From: Nematostella vectensis
Taxonomy: Eukaryota; Cnidaria; Anthozoa; Actiniaria; Edwardsiidae
Length of the DNA: 64,000 bases
Assembly (NCBI RefSeq): GCF_932526225.1
Contig: NC_064034.1
Span: 4,450,001-4,514,000 of the forward strand
Reading direction: 5' to 3'
Positions 23,433 to 41,756 of this stretch are shown one piece after another. The notes below the pieces were generated by a model that was not told the origin of the DNA, did not search any database, and worked only from the letters and a program-made list of their open reading frames with translations. A program made the position numbers and the translations under genes. The first letter of the stretch is position 1. Every line of letters begins with the position of its first letter.

Positions 23433-23540
23433 CGATAGACCCACACTCACAAATGCAAACGCCGTCTGCGATAGACCCACACTCACAAATGCAAACGCCG
23501 TCTGCGATAGACCCACACTAAAAGATGTGGGTCTATCGCA
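23433..23540. repeat. 34-bp direct repeat with terminal inverted copy
   Basis: CGATAGACCCACACT recurs three times (about 23434, 23468 and 23505) in a 34-bp unit that also holds CACAAATGCAAACGCCGTCT, and is followed by its reverse complement TGTGGGTCTATCG. The last copy and the inverted copy form a tight hairpin with a loop of a few bases. Confidence 0.8.
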
Positions 23541-23919
23541 GGGTTGTTTCAAGGACTGTCTAGCATGTTCTATAACCAGATATTTGATAAAGTTTGAATT
23601 GTTTTGCTTAAAGAGACTCGCTCCGCCTCGGCCTTTTTCTCTGCAGCTCGTAATGCAAATATTTCTTAGTTCTTACAACTTCAAAGGACACATTCCGAAA
23701 GAAGAAGAGAATCAATAACAGCGAAGATAAGTTTTGTGTTTTTGTTTTGTTTTGTATGCAATTTTGAACAGTGTCTCAAGCATTTAATCGCTCATTAATC
23801 GCTCGCTATCAGTAGCGAACGTGTCTTATCCCAATAAAGAGTCAAATTTATTACAAGAATGCCGGTCTCGTTATGCTAAATCCCATACTCCTCAGTATGT
23901 CTAGCACCGTAATACGGCG

Positions 23920-24101
23920 TAAAGCCCCGTGCATACTGCGCCAGCACAAACCAGCGTTGCCGGAGAATTCTTGCTCGACTGACCACAAGACGGAGAAAAT
24001 GTCAGAAAGTCAATTTCCCATTTTGACATTTCCTTTGTCAGTCGAGCGGAAATTCGCCAACAATGCTGGCTGGTGCTGGCGCAGTTTGCACGGGGCTTTT
24101 A
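23920..24101. mobile_element. Near-complete palindromic foldback element
   Basis: The left arm starts TAAAGCCCCGTGCA and continues CTGCGCCAGCAC; the right arm ends GTGCTGGCGCAGTTTGCACG, GGGCTTTTAA. The arms extend about 85 bases each (matching CTCGACTGAC and AATGTCA blocks inside), leaving almost no loop. There is no coding capacity. This is a typical foldback MITE. Confidence 0.8.
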
Positions 24102-24353
24102 AGTATATACGAGCTTCCGAGAAAACAGCTCACCAGCAGGTACAAAATGCAGAATACATTTTTCGGTGATTCCTTTTGTAGCCCGAGTTAACGCTGGTGC
24201 AGCGTCTAGTTTTTCAGTCAGTTTTTCTCACAATTTTGCTCAAAAGTACCCAGGAATACATTAGTAGGCTGCTATGTAAATAGTTTAACAAATCACCTAT
24301 TTATTTTAATCTAGATCATCTTCAGATTATGCTGACTGTTCTTTTCAAACATG

Positions 24354-26348
24354 TCACTCCTGTGTGAGTTGATATTGCAGTCGTAGCTTCACAGTTATTA
24401 TTGAAGTTGTATCCACTGGTGTCGTCGCTGTCGATGTTGTATCGAGTGGTGTCGTTAATTCTGGTGCTGTTGGAGTTGCATAGACTGGTGTCGATGCTAA
24501 CGGAGTCGTTTTAACTGGTGGCGATGCTGTCGGAGTCGTCTCGACTGGTGATGATGCTGTCAGAGTCGTATCGACTGGTGTCGATGCTAACGAAGTCGTT
24601 TCAACTGGTGTCGATGCTAACGAAGTCGTCTCGACTGGTGCCGATGCTGTCGGAGTCGTCTCGACTGGTGCCGATGCTAACGAAGTCGTTACGACTGGTG
24701 GCGATGCTGTCAGAGTCGTATCGACTGGTGTCGATGCTAACGAAGTCGTTACGACTGGTTTCGATGCTAACGGATGCGTCTCAACTGGTGTTGATACTGT
24801 CGGAATTGTTTCGACTGGTTTCAATGCTAACGGATTCGTCTCAACTGGTGTTGATACTGTAGGAATTGTTTCGAATGGTTTCAATGCTTTCGGAGTCGTT
24901 TCAACTGTTGGCGATGCAGTCGGAGTCGTTTCGACTGATGTCGATGCAGTCGGAGTCGTCTCGATTGGTGTCGATACTGTTTGATTTGTATCGACTAGTT
25001 TCAATGCTGTCGGAGTTGTTTCAATTGGTGTCGATGCAGTCGGAGTTGTATCGAATGGTGCCGATGCTGTCAGAGTTGTATCGACTGATGTCAATACTGT
25101 CGGAGTTGAATCGGGTGGTGTCGATGCTGTCGGAGTTGTATCTACTGATGTCGATTCTATCGGAGTTGTATCGACTAGTGCCGATACCTCGGGTGATGCA
25201 ACTACTACTGTTTTTGCTTTCAATTCATAGGTAGCAATATCTTCCTGTTGAAACAATTCCAAAGTTCACTGCATGAATAATGATTTTCAAATTTGATTAC
25301 GATTGAGTTACGAAATAGTTGGACATTTGCGAAAAAAAACACAACATTGAACAAATTACTTGGTGTATACAGCGGGTTTTAAGAACCAGCCTTCAAAACA
25401 TGATATATTTTATTTTTAAACGCATGAATTTGAATTTTTAATCTGAAAACAGGAATAAAATGCGTTTTTCTTATTTTCTTCAGGGTTCGCAGCTATTGTG
25501 TCTTACTGTAGACAAATACACCTTTTTCTTGACAATTTAAATATTTCTTTGTTTTGAACAAACTTAGAACTCCCCCACCGCGAAACCTCATTCTGTCTCA
25601 TTTCAATTAGTACTAGATTATATTATTTTTAAGATGTTTAGATATAAATTCTTCACAGCCATGACTGAAAGGGGATAAGTCACAAAACGCTTTGAAAGTG
25701 TAATGAATGTATTTGCTCATTTACCTTTTAGTAGTGTTCATAAAGATTTATAATCTCCCTTATATATTTATATATTTTTCTTTAACTCTAGCCATAGACA
25801 AACCACGCATTCTTATCAAATCTCACTAGAAAAGCAACATATGAATTCTAAAAAATCAACATCTGTAGGTCTTACGCTTTTACTCGGCGCCGCGCCCAGT
25901 TTTTGAGACAGCTTGCGCTTGAAATCTCATCCCACCCATTCCGATGTCGTTTTAATGGTTAGAAATTTTAAAAAGTGCTTATTAACTTTCTTTAAAAGAA
26001 AAACTGCAGTCATATAGTCAGCTATGCTCTTTTAGATCTTACCATTTCCCTCGGCGCCGCGCGCAGTTTTTGAGAGACAGCTTGCGCTTGAAATCTCATC
26101 CCACCTCTGCCACCATCACTCTCCGTCTGAGCAACCAGCAGTTCACAAACTCCTTCTTTCAGGTAGAAATTATAAGAAGTGCAGTCTCCGTGACAAGCCT
26201 GTATACATCCTAGCCAGTCTACACCAGTTAATACCTGGTAGAGTTCACCTACAAACACTTTACCGTGATAAGTTTGCGAGTGTAATGAGCTGGTACAGCA
26301 GAACTGAGAGATAAGAAAAATTGCGAGAAATTTCATCGAGTAATCCAT
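24354..26348 (-). CDS. Secreted PAN/apple - mucin-repeat protein, paralogue of the 14-20 kb gene
   Basis: Exons 26348-26043 and 25244-24354 (minus) join in phase 0 to about 398 residues. The N-terminus (MDYSMKFLAIFLISQFCC) is a signal peptide that differs from the neighbour, but the PAN module from [17 protein letters not shown] onward is almost identical to it. One visible difference is TECDGG changed to TESDGG, which loses a cysteine. The second exon is about 25 copies of a 10-residue Thr/Ser/Pro unit such as VETTPTASTP, a classic site for O-glycosylation, and ends in a stop after YQLTQE. Start could also be the in-frame Met four codons later. No Ig or fibrinogen-like exon follows before the next gene. 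It is either a truncated paralogue or an alternative 5' end of the downstream gene; I found no phase-1 donor that would join it to the Ig exon at 18402. Confidence 0.7.
24420..25190 (-). repeat. 30-bp coding minisatellite (10-residue Thr-rich unit)
   Basis: A 30-bp unit seen on the plus strand as TCGACTGGTGTCGATGCTAA plus CGAAGTCGTC variants is repeated about 25 times without breaking frame. It forms the mucin-like part of the PAN-mucin gene. It also generates false plus-strand open frames rich in MLSES and RLVSM. Confidence 0.9.
25877..25936 (-). pseudogene. Third, truncated copy of the PAN exon tail
   Basis: About 60 bases match the end of both PAN exons (minus strand: GATTTCAAGCGCAAGCTGTC, AAAAACTGGGCGCGGCGCCGAG) but the proper donor is replaced by TAAAAG. 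It directly abuts the second duplicated block, so it looks like a remnant of a tandem duplication of the exon. Confidence 0.7.
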
Positions 26349-29300
26349 ATTTGATTCACATGCCAAGGCGAAGTTGTTTGTGCCGACAACTCGGTCTCCT
26401 AGCATACCAGGCCACCATATATTTATATATCCGCGGGGAGGGGGGGTGCAAAATCGGAAGCACGTGTCTTAAGCACTTAAAGGGAGTTTGGGAGACATGC
26501 ACCCCTATATATATATATATATTTTTTATTTATTTTTTTTGTGTGTGTGAATTTTCCTAGTTATTGGATATAGATAAACTTGATTACCAAAATATGCACA
26601 TGTTAGATCAGAGAGGGATTCAGGCAATCAGCAGAATTTAGAATTTTACCCTCTCAAAAGTCCTGCATCTTTATTGGCTTTCTCAACAAGCAGAACAAGT
26701 GCGCAGACATTAGTGTTATATAGGGCATACGTCTATTTTGTTTTCATACCATAAAACCTTATCGTTGTTAAAAGTTCACACACAAATAAACAATTTGAAA
26801 AGATAATATCGTGAATATGTATCGGTTAAGTAAACCTAGAATGCCGTAGGTTTTAGGTATTAACGGACTCTCCTCTGAACTGTCAAAACGGCTCAAATGG
26901 GAAAGAAACGACACAGAGACTTCTTGTAAGACTTCAGCTTTTATTATACACCAAAATCCACTAGCAATTCTCTTATTTTTTTAATACGTTTCTATGTCCA
27001 TTATAAACTTTAGTATCAAAGCGCTCTGAACTTGGGGAATTGAAGGCATTTTATCGCACTTCGGTGTTTTCTTTCTTCTTGATTTGACTTTGCCGCTCAG
27101 ACAAACAAAACAGTCAAACTATTCAAGGATTTAGCTTTCTGTAAGTATATTTGCCAATCTTGCTTACTTAAGTTAAACTTGTTTTCTTTTTCCGAGTTAT
27201 TTTACAAGATCTCTTTTCATTCCTATCGAGTTGGCAAAACAACAACACGCAACCCGCGGGGGAGTAGGACAAAATAAAAGGAGCAAATCCTCACGCGCAG
27301 TGGTGGGGTGGGGTGGTGGTTACTAAAAATAGCCAGATTGGGAATCGACATGGCGCGCGGGTAATACCTAAGTGTCCCTCTCTTATCTTATGCTCTCTTG
27401 GTTGGACATTATATCCCTTTTATACAGAAAAATAAATACAAATGTATACTTTTTCACAGGCGTCCTTAGCTGCTTAGGAGCGGACCATGTGCCATTTTTT
27501 TTTATTGAGGGGGGGGGGGGGGGGTGATTTGGAAAAGAAAGAGTTCCTCCAAACGACTGATTGAGGAAAAGAATCCCTGCAACCCAACCCACGATTTTAC
27601 ATGCCAAACAAAATATGAAATTATGGAGGCCGAAACCGAAAGTTGTGAAGAAGAGTTGTCAGATTCTAAAATAATGATGAACTTGACTGATCATCATCAA
27701 CTCGGACAGGGAGGGTAACTTCGCAGAATTAAAGATTTTTTTTGTTTGTAGAGGTCGTAAGGGGGGGGGGGGGCTCTGAAAATACTGAGGTTCTGAAAGG
27801 GGAACCAAAAAATGGTTACAATGAAAGATGGGCTCCGAAATTTAAAGGTGTCTTGAGTAAAAATCTTCCGTCCCCGCCTCGGTGTATTTCTAGAACACTC
27901 CCTTACTAAAATAGAAAAGAACTAAAAAGACGTATCTCAATTATTAAACCTTTCCGAATCATGATAGAGAAAGGGGCTTCTGTCACGCTGTCATCTTGTC
28001 TGTAGTTAATAGAACAGTTTTTAGGTTTTGTTTAGTTAACTTACTCATATTGATAAGTAACTTAAGCGTTCGGCAAGGAATTACCCTGCGAGGCCATTGG
28101 CGAGCGAGGGAGAGAAACCAATGGCCTAAAAGTAAAGGCCGATTTAGACGCTACGATTTTTGCCTACAACCATCGCATTCGACACGCTCAGCACACAACT
28201 CAAGTCGAAAAGACAAAGCAAAGGCTACCCACCCTATCTGAGTGGTCAAAAGACAGAAAAATACATGAATACTGAAAAACATATATATTTATACCTTTGA
28301 AGTAGCATTTTCACCTCAAAACAGCTTCCAAAACAAGCCCAATTTACCCACCTAAAAAACGAGATACGAGGAAAAGAAACCAACCATTGCAAAGAGGGAA
28401 TAATAAACTTTATTTCTAATCTGATTTTAAAGAATAAAGTGAGAGGACAAATATCTATTTTTTTTCTGTATTTATGTATTGTTTTGTCGCTTGACCACTC
28501 AGATGTACAAAAAAGGAACGCGCGCATGCATTGCCGATCTTCATGAGCTCGCAAGGTAGCAAGGAATCTATGAAACGGGATTTAAGAAATGGGAGTTGAC
28601 CTCTAAAAGGGGACGTAACAGCGTCCTTTATAAGTGGTACTTGAGAGCCTGGGGGCGATCGTCCTATCTTTTAGGGTTTAAAATTCTACTAACTGTTGTC
28701 CCTTAGGGGGTGTTCAAATGTTTTTCGCTTCTTCTATCCCTAAGCACTGAATGGTTCTCGCGCTTGTGGATCATCACATCCAAATAACAACTTGACATGA
28801 ATGTAGTCAAAAACGAGATGTGCTCCACGGTGGCGTTAAGGCCGCAATTCAGGAATAAACTGAAAATGTGTTTGTGTTGTTGTTTTTATCGTTTAACTCT
28901 GCAGGGCCAAATTTTCAAAAACTATAAGGAAATGACCAGTAGGGGCGTGGCTGTGACCCACCCCTATATTTTTAAAGTTTCTGTACTGTGCTCCCCCCCC
29001 CCCCCCCCAAATCTTACGTGGCCTGCTACGGCTCTGCTCTGGTGTAGCAAGGAAGTAGTGACGGCGAATGCAAAAATTGTCGGAATAATTTCAACCATTG
29101 CAATCACGTGTGAAGCTTGCCATGCGCACTAGCTCTGCTCTTGTAGTGCATCCGCCATCGGATGTAGAAAATGGACAAACGTTGTCTAACACACATGTTC
29201 ATGTACCATGTTGGTCTCTTTCTTCGGCTGCAAATAAAATCATTTTCTTGTAACAAGAGAGCAAAAGTACGCCAGTCCATTTAAAGATCCGTAATTGATA

Positions 29301-30081
29301 ATTTTTCGTTTTACGGAGAATAAATTAAAGGAACGATTATTTGTGACATCCTCGAGACGTCTACGCCAAACAATGAAACAATTTTTTGCTATAAAATGCA
29401 TCACATTTTAAATATAATTAAATATAACATTTTAATATAAGCTGGCACAGGTCATTGAACCTTACCATAATAAAGTCCTACTTGATCCGCTCTTGTTGAA
29501 TCCCCTTAATATTAATTTAAACAAAACTCGCACTTCCTCTAGTCTCTAAATACACCACTTACGTGTAATTTAGTCGATTTAGTACCACCTTCTTTTATAG
29601 AATTGAATTTACCAAGAAGGGAATTATAGTGTAAGTATACTTGTGCATGTAATGAGTAGCATTGGTATGAAAACCGTATTTTGTAAGAACTTCAGATATA
29701 TCATCAATTTTTTTGTCGACATCGTGTCTCTTATTTCGAATTTAATAACAACAATTCATAATCTATTTTGCCTTGGGCTTTTACGCATTTCATTTCATTT
29801 CCAGTGAAATTTCCGATGTAATTTCCAGAAGGGCTTGTAGAAGATGTAGATAGTATAAGGGTGATATACCCGCTTGTATCTTAACTTATATCTGTATAAT
29901 GCAAACGTGCGTCGTTTTTTAGAAACTCTAGTTATATGTTTATCCCGTTGTTAACGCACCCTTTATTATCACCATAACATCGCATGTATGTAAATGACAT
30001 CTCGTGATGTCACTGCTGTAATATTAGTATCTCCGCAAATGTGAATCGCACTGCTGCAGTGACTGCTGGTCTTCAGCCTGA
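26349..30081. other. Long intergenic region
   Basis: No coding exon could be supported. It contains homopolymer G or C runs (about 27510, 27765, 28990), a TATATA run at about 26508, the MITE at 28236-28504, and a CCTGCTAC-type interspersed fragment at about 28935-29050. The promoter of the PAN-mucin gene should lie at its left edge. Confidence 0.45.
28236..28504. mobile_element. 269-bp MITE with about 38-bp terminal inverted repeats
   Basis: The left end ATCTGAGTGGTCAAAAGACA and the right end, which reversed reads ATCTGAGTGGTCAAGCGACA, match over about 38 bases including AATACAT(G/A)AAT. The interior is non-coding. The element is intergenic and no target duplication is obvious. Confidence 0.8.
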
Positions 30082-31300
30082 ATGGGAAGTTCTTTGGGCA
30101 GCAGTAAATGTAGAAAAGACGAGAACAAGCCGCAGTTCGAGCGCAAGGCCGAAACAGAGGACGCAATCGGGCACAATGTGTCGGATATCGAGATCATGGA
30201 CATGAGTGGCTCTCGCGTAGTAGCCGATCTCACGTCTGGTAGGTACTCTTGGGTTCCTTGATGATATCCCCATGTCACCATCAGTTAGAAACACTAACAC
30301 ATCAAAATAAACACCATCGACGGACAGGGCTTCAAGACAAATATCCTTTGTCCGTTGGACATTTTATTGAATCAACTGAAATTGACAAAATGCAAAGATT
30401 GCTTAAAATCACAGGGTTTTTAACAAATTAGTCAGGCAAATGTGCCAATGATAATAGCACACTTCTTGATAACAATATTTCGATGTGGAATTCTATATTT
30501 GTATTATTTCTCAAACTGTTCGAGTTTTCTCAGTTGCCATAACAAGGAAGATTGGAAACGTTGCATAGGATCAATGAGAATTAGTTCGAGAATCCAATTA
30601 AAACACGTATCTTGAGTTAGTCTAGCGAACCTCAATAATAACAGGTGTTTCGTGTGTTTTTCACCCTCAATTCAAGTCTATTGGATATTGAAGTCCTACA
30701 ACGGCAGTCCTAAAATAATCGTCCATTTTTTATGTGTTTGCTTCGCTCCCTCTTTTGTATCGCTTTAGTGTTTATAACTTTAAATATATTCAAGCCGGAA
30801 TTGTGTGAATATTGTGTATTTGTTCCGCTTCTACGAGTCTCGCATGCGTAATACCTATTTATTTACCTGTCTTTTTGTTTATAAACCCTTGCCGCCTTTA
30901 GTTTCCTTGATAGGTTGTGTATAAATCGGTGAGCCATCCCGAAGGGGAAAGAGGCAGGCAGTGTATGGAATGGCAAGAGGACGGCGGGTGGTTAAGCTGG
31001 GAATCGTTGTGGTACACTTCTTTGTGAGAATGGTTATCCTATAAGTTTTAGGATAAGAGGGTTCGTTAATGCCAACATGTTCTTTCCTCTTTTTTTTTTA
31101 TAAGTATATTTCTCCATGCATCCTCTCTATATAGGACTACAACCGACCACAACAGTAACTTCTGATATCTGATATCTTCGCTTCTTCGTATGCCGATGCT
31201 CACCGAATAATGTCTTCTTATAGGTGGAATCACCCAAGAGGACAGTCAGAATCAAAAGTCGAAACCTCAGGCGACAAAGGTCATCAAAGCTTGGAAATGA
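30082..31300 (+). CDS. Hypothetical small protein with N-myristoylation-like start
   Basis: Exon 30082-30238 begins MGSSLGSSKCRKDENK and ends at a strong donor (TCTG|GTAGGT). It is hydrophilic and acidic in the second half (AETEDAIGHNVSDIEI). An exon at 31224-31300 (acceptor CTTCTTATAG) fits the phase and adds GITQEDSQNQKSK and a stop, giving 77 residues. The same acceptor read in another frame stays open longer (VESPKRTVRIKSR) but does not match phase. Met-Gly with Ser at position 6-7 and basic residues nearby is the known pattern for N-myristoylation, so membrane attachment is likely if the gene is real. I do not recognise a family. The exon might instead be an alternative first exon of the next gene, since both first exons end in phase 1. 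Confidence 0.4.
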
Positions 31301-32222
31301 TCTTCTGCCATACCACAAGGAGTTATTACAGTCACTGCGCATGTACCGGGATTTCTTTATCACGGGCTTCGTAATATACAGATGATATATGAAGATATAT
31401 CTAAAAAATATAAACTACACCAAATAATTAAAACAAATAACTAGTCTCGATATCAACCAGAATGATAGATTAGTAAAACAAAGATTCAAGACTCTACCCT
31501 CTACTTGAATACTAAAAACGATTAATAAACTTATTTTGTTTTACCGACCTTCCTTGTTGCCCCCCTGGGATATTATTCGAGGTTGTCTGTTGTTCTAAAA
31601 TGTATTGGCAACAATAAGACACGGAAAGCCTGCGCAGGAGGGTACTAGGAAAGACTTGGGAACGTGGAGGGAACAAATGTAAGCGTAAGAATTGTGCGCG
31701 CCAAACAAGTTTCCTTTTTCCCTTGAAACCGACTTATCGTACGATAAAGAAAGTCGGATGAAAAATAGCCAGACGCATAGAAAATAGCCAGACGGTAGTT
31801 AAAAAATAATAATATGATGATTATCATATTTTCTACTCAATAACAGGCAAGCATGTATAAAACATGCCATTAGTTCACGGTACTAATCATCTTTATTTGC
31901 TGCGGCTTGTCTTGTCACTCGCCATTTACAATCCGAGGCAACATTTTAAATAGGTGTTTATGACCCCAAAATGTAGCCCAGTCCTTTTTTGCCCTCAAAC
32001 CTACTAAAACAAGATAACAAGTAAAAAAAATTATGTTAGCTGCGTAGTTATCTAATATCACACATCTTTTTTATCGATTGAAATTCATTCTCTGACGTCA
32101 TACTCATACCATGACGTCATAATAACGATTTCACGTGTTCCTTTTTGCACGCGTTTCCTACCCCCCAGCCCATCCCTAATGCTATCGTTTCCCGCCCGAT
32201 ATCTGCTGCTCGGCGGTAAGCG
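31301..32222. other. Intergenic or intronic region with two CRE-type palindromes
   Basis: No convincing exon is present, apart from a possible small open segment after the CCCCCCAG near 32160. TGACGTCA palindromes at 32093-32100 and 32112-32119, about 110-130 bases upstream of the next start codon, could be promoter elements for the following gene. Confidence 0.4.
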
Positions 32223-33726
32223 ATGGGAGTGGGTGCGTCAGGTTATAAACGCGATAAAAAATTTCATACAAGCTGCTCTAAAAAGGATCCACAACCTTTG
32301 GGCACGTCAAGGGCGCCAAAGTTCATAGGAAAAGACTCTACGGATCTGGCCATATCTGATCTGTGTTGCAATGACCCCAAGAATATCCAGCCTCTGGCAA
32401 AAAGTATGTAAAACCCCAGATATGTTGTAGGTCTATTGTTTATTCCAGTCAATCTCTGTTTAGTCTAATTTCCCACGCAAATCCCATTTTCTAGTGCATA
32501 GCGCGCGCTTTATTATGGCTAATAGCATTATTCCACTCCTGCTAAAAAAGAAACATCATTTCACCTTAAAAAAGGGAGTATGACATGATTTGATTGTCAT
32601 TAACCTGGAATTGAATAGTAACTTTATAGCACACTGAACAATTAAAGGCTTCTTGCATCTTATGGCATATGGTGCACATCGTAAGGATTTCAGCATGCAA
32701 ACGGATTTTTTTCACTAGGACGTAGGCGTAACATATAAAAAATTCCCAAATTCCAACTGATTACAATTGATCTTTCTTGCGGTTGTGTTTAGTGGGTTTT
32801 CACAAGTGTAGACTTTTTAAGGTCTCCTTTAGTCGCATCCCGATGCTAATGTTTGGCCGCGCTGTCTCAACTACAAGGTTCTTTCGCCCGCGCATAATAA
32901 AGACGTAGTCAGCCTGTTTTTTTTTTATCTAACTTTGAGGAAGAGGCTCTGGGAGAGATCCGATGCCATTTTTTTGGACACGCTCTCTCAACCACAAGGT
33001 TTCTTTGCCCGCGCATAATGAAGACGTAGTCAGCTTGTTTTGCTCTAACTTTGATGAAAAGGCTCGGGAGAGCTTTGCGCAAAACAGGTTTTGCGTACAC
33101 AGATCTAGTAAGTCTGGTAAATCTCTCACCTGTATTGCGCTCGCCTTTAAAAAACGTGCACCCAACAAGTACAGTATTTTTAGTGTAGGGGAACGCCATA
33201 ATAGGGGGAGTCGTATCTACTGCCTCTTGGTTTGGCCTTATAGGGCTAGAAAAAGTCTTGTCATGTATTTGTACACTTCCAGAGTCGAGAAAAACTAAGT
33301 AATGACAGACATTCTTCAACAGAAACAATGGAGGAGTCAGAGCAACCGAAAATCGCAAGCGAAGTCGAAAAAAACCCTGAAACGGCATCTGATCTCCCTG
33401 TGCATCCACTGGCCCCTGTCTCCATGGATACTATTCCTAAATCAAGCAACAGTGCTTCTGATACTCACATGACCGAGTCAGCCAATGAACACCCAGAAAA
33501 CGTTCGAGGCCTAGGATTAAAACACGGCTCTATGGAACGACACCCATCGGTTAATCAAGAGGTTGTGAGAGAGCTGACAAGTCCCCCGGTCCTAAGTGCG
33601 AATGATCGACGAAAAACGTGGGCGCATCTTAGTACCCCTCCCCTCAGATTACCAGCAATCGAAAAGCCAAGGATCGGTAGCGTTAGAGTGGTGGGTAGTT
33701 TATCCATAAGAATGCGCACGCCTTAG
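32223..33726 (+). CDS. Hypothetical N-myristoylated-type protein, two exons
   Basis: Exons 32223-32403 and 33323-33726 join in phase to 194 residues (donor AAAA|GTATGT, acceptor CTTCAACAG). The protein starts MGVGASGYKRDKKFH, a myristoylation-type start with a basic patch, and is otherwise hydrophilic and probably disordered: acidic MEESEQPKIASEVEKNPE, then RKTWAHLSTPPLRLPAIEK near the C-terminus. It has no transmembrane segment or recognised domain. AATAAA at 33778-33783 follows 52 bases after the stop. A later open stretch at about 33976-34214 has an acceptor-like TTTGTTCCAG and could be an alternative 3' exon. Function unknown. Confidence 0.5.
32846..33100. repeat. Two-copy direct repeat of about 125 bp
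   Basis: Two diverged copies share CTCAACCACAAGGTTTCTTT-like text, CCCGCGCATAAT, AAGACGTAGTCAGC and TCTAACTTTGA, followed by GGCTC(T)GGGAGAG. They lie in the intron of the hypothetical gene at 32223-33726. Confidence 0.8.
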
Positions 33727-33777
33727 CCACGCCTGTCTTGAGAGACTCGGTACAATTTTACAGCTGTCTAACAGACA

Positions 33778-33783
33778 AATAAA
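33778..33783 (+). promoter_or_regulatory. Candidate polyadenylation signal
   Basis: AATAAA lies 52 bases after the stop of the hypothetical myristoylated-type gene. Confidence 0.5.
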
Positions 33784-34585
33784 TATTTTAGTGGTTTTGC
33801 GGTTGGGTATCAAAAGTGGTTCAATTTATGAGATCTATACCAAATTCTTCCAAGCTCTCAATTGTCTGCCGCTAGTAAGACAGCCATTGTTTGCTTAAAA
33901 GGCCGGCGTTATATTATTGAAACCCACGGGACTTCCACTGGCCTCGAGTATGCTTTACATGAGTTTTGTTCCAGAAAAAGGATGTGATCGGACAGCAGAT
34001 GTCTGCACAGAATCGCATATACTCACATATTTTTGCGTTCTGTAATCACAATACGACGAACTCGATACAAAATGAAATTCACGATAATCTATTAATATCA
34101 CAGGAGCCATTGGACCATACTGCACTAGCCTCGCCCCCATGTATCAGCCCTCAAAAGACTTGCGACGGAGTCAGGGATACAAACCACAGGGAACCCATGG
34201 ACGACGCTCTATAGTAGACTTGCAGATAATATGGAGACACATAAACTGCACAACCAAAATACCGCCCTCTGCTTCCATCCCTTGCATCTAGTTCTTTATC
34301 AAAAAGTGTATAAATGTTCTGAATAAAAAAGGTAATGTAGCTTCTTGTTTGTATATCCAGTATCTGAACCGTCCTAGATAAAAAAATGTCCAATAGTTGA
34401 AAGACCCAGAACCCATCAAATACTTGTGGTATCCCTGTTTTAGGTAGACTGTGTGACAGCCTGGGAACCAGGCGAGCCTGCATCATTTGCATAAAGCAAT
34501 TCCGTGTCAAAGTCTAAGACACGTGGTTGTTCTAAATATTTTTGCGTCCGGTTCGCACAACATTGTACGCTTTTCTTACAAAAAC
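33784..34585. other. Region upstream of CARM1
   Basis: This should contain the CARM1 promoter and 5' UTR. Open frames are present (33966-34214), but none has a recognisable family. No repeats are evident. Confidence 0.4.
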
Positions 34586-41087
<6,502 letters not shown>

Positions 41088-41671
41088 CTGAATCGTTCAA
41101 AACACTGTGCTTATGTTTTTGAACCTCCCATGATACAAGCACAACTGGACCTGAATAGGTCTATGTATCCCAGCCAAACCATTGCTTCCATAACAAAAAT
41201 AAGGGGTGCGATTTATTTTATAACCACTGTATGCACAAGACACAAGTGTGCTTCTGAAAGGTGTTTTTTTTTTGCAATAACAAAAATAACCAGATAGTAA
41301 TGTGCATTTAGGCACAACAATTGTAAATACGAATGATTGTAGTCTAAGGCTACTTCTTATACTAGAGATGTTTCTCACTTGTAATCCAGGGAAAACATCG
41401 AAAATTTGGTGTTCCCTTTGATATATTTATTGCTTTTTTGCAAAAGCATTTTGGTCAGCCAGTATAAATAGTGATATTTTTCAATGGTTTATATCAGTAA
41501 AGTGGTGTTAGAGCTATCTGTTTTATTATTTTGTAGTACTGCTTAAATGGTATATCTTCCATTTTATGTATTATTGGCTTTTTTGCATAAGTATGTAGGA
41601 GCAAGGTATTCTTTTCATCTTTAAGTTGATAGTCTCACAAAATATTGTACATTTGCTGCTTTTTTTGTGAA

Positions 41672-41677
41672 AATAAA
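41672..41677 (+). promoter_or_regulatory. CARM1 candidate polyadenylation signal
   Basis: AATAAA lies about 585 bases after the CARM1 stop and just before the LINE fragment. Confidence 0.5.
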
Positions 41678-41756
41678 ATCTACTGGCCTTTTCAGCTGTC
41701 TTTTTTTGGGCTAACCTGGAAAAATATAAAGAGATAACCTTTCGTCATTTTAGGAC

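Larger units (their letters stand above)
20415..24353. other. Intergenic region between the two PAN-containing genes
   Basis: No exon could be supported here. It contains a 14-bp triplicate (AATGACTGAGCTGT) near 21540, a short CAGG...CCTG-bounded insert at about 22408-22573, a 34-bp direct repeat with an inverted copy at 23433-23540, and the foldback element at 23920-24101. The open frame 23338-23718 only spans the 34-bp repeat and is not credible. Confidence 0.5.

Noticed and set aside
24518-25234. Plus-strand open frames rich in MLSES and RLVSM
   Set aside because: They are the antisense of the Thr-rich mucin repeat, which has a signal-peptide/PAN exon in phase on the minus strand.
31224-31371. 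Alternative reading VESPKRTVRIKSR of the 31.2-kb exon
   Set aside because: The frame is longer but does not match the phase of the upstream strong donor; the phase-matched reading was used instead, at low confidence.
33966-34214. 82-codon plus-strand frame upstream of CARM1
   Set aside because: It has an acceptor-like start and could be an alternative exon of the preceding hypothetical gene, but the only in-phase donor is weak and the peptide has no recognisable features.
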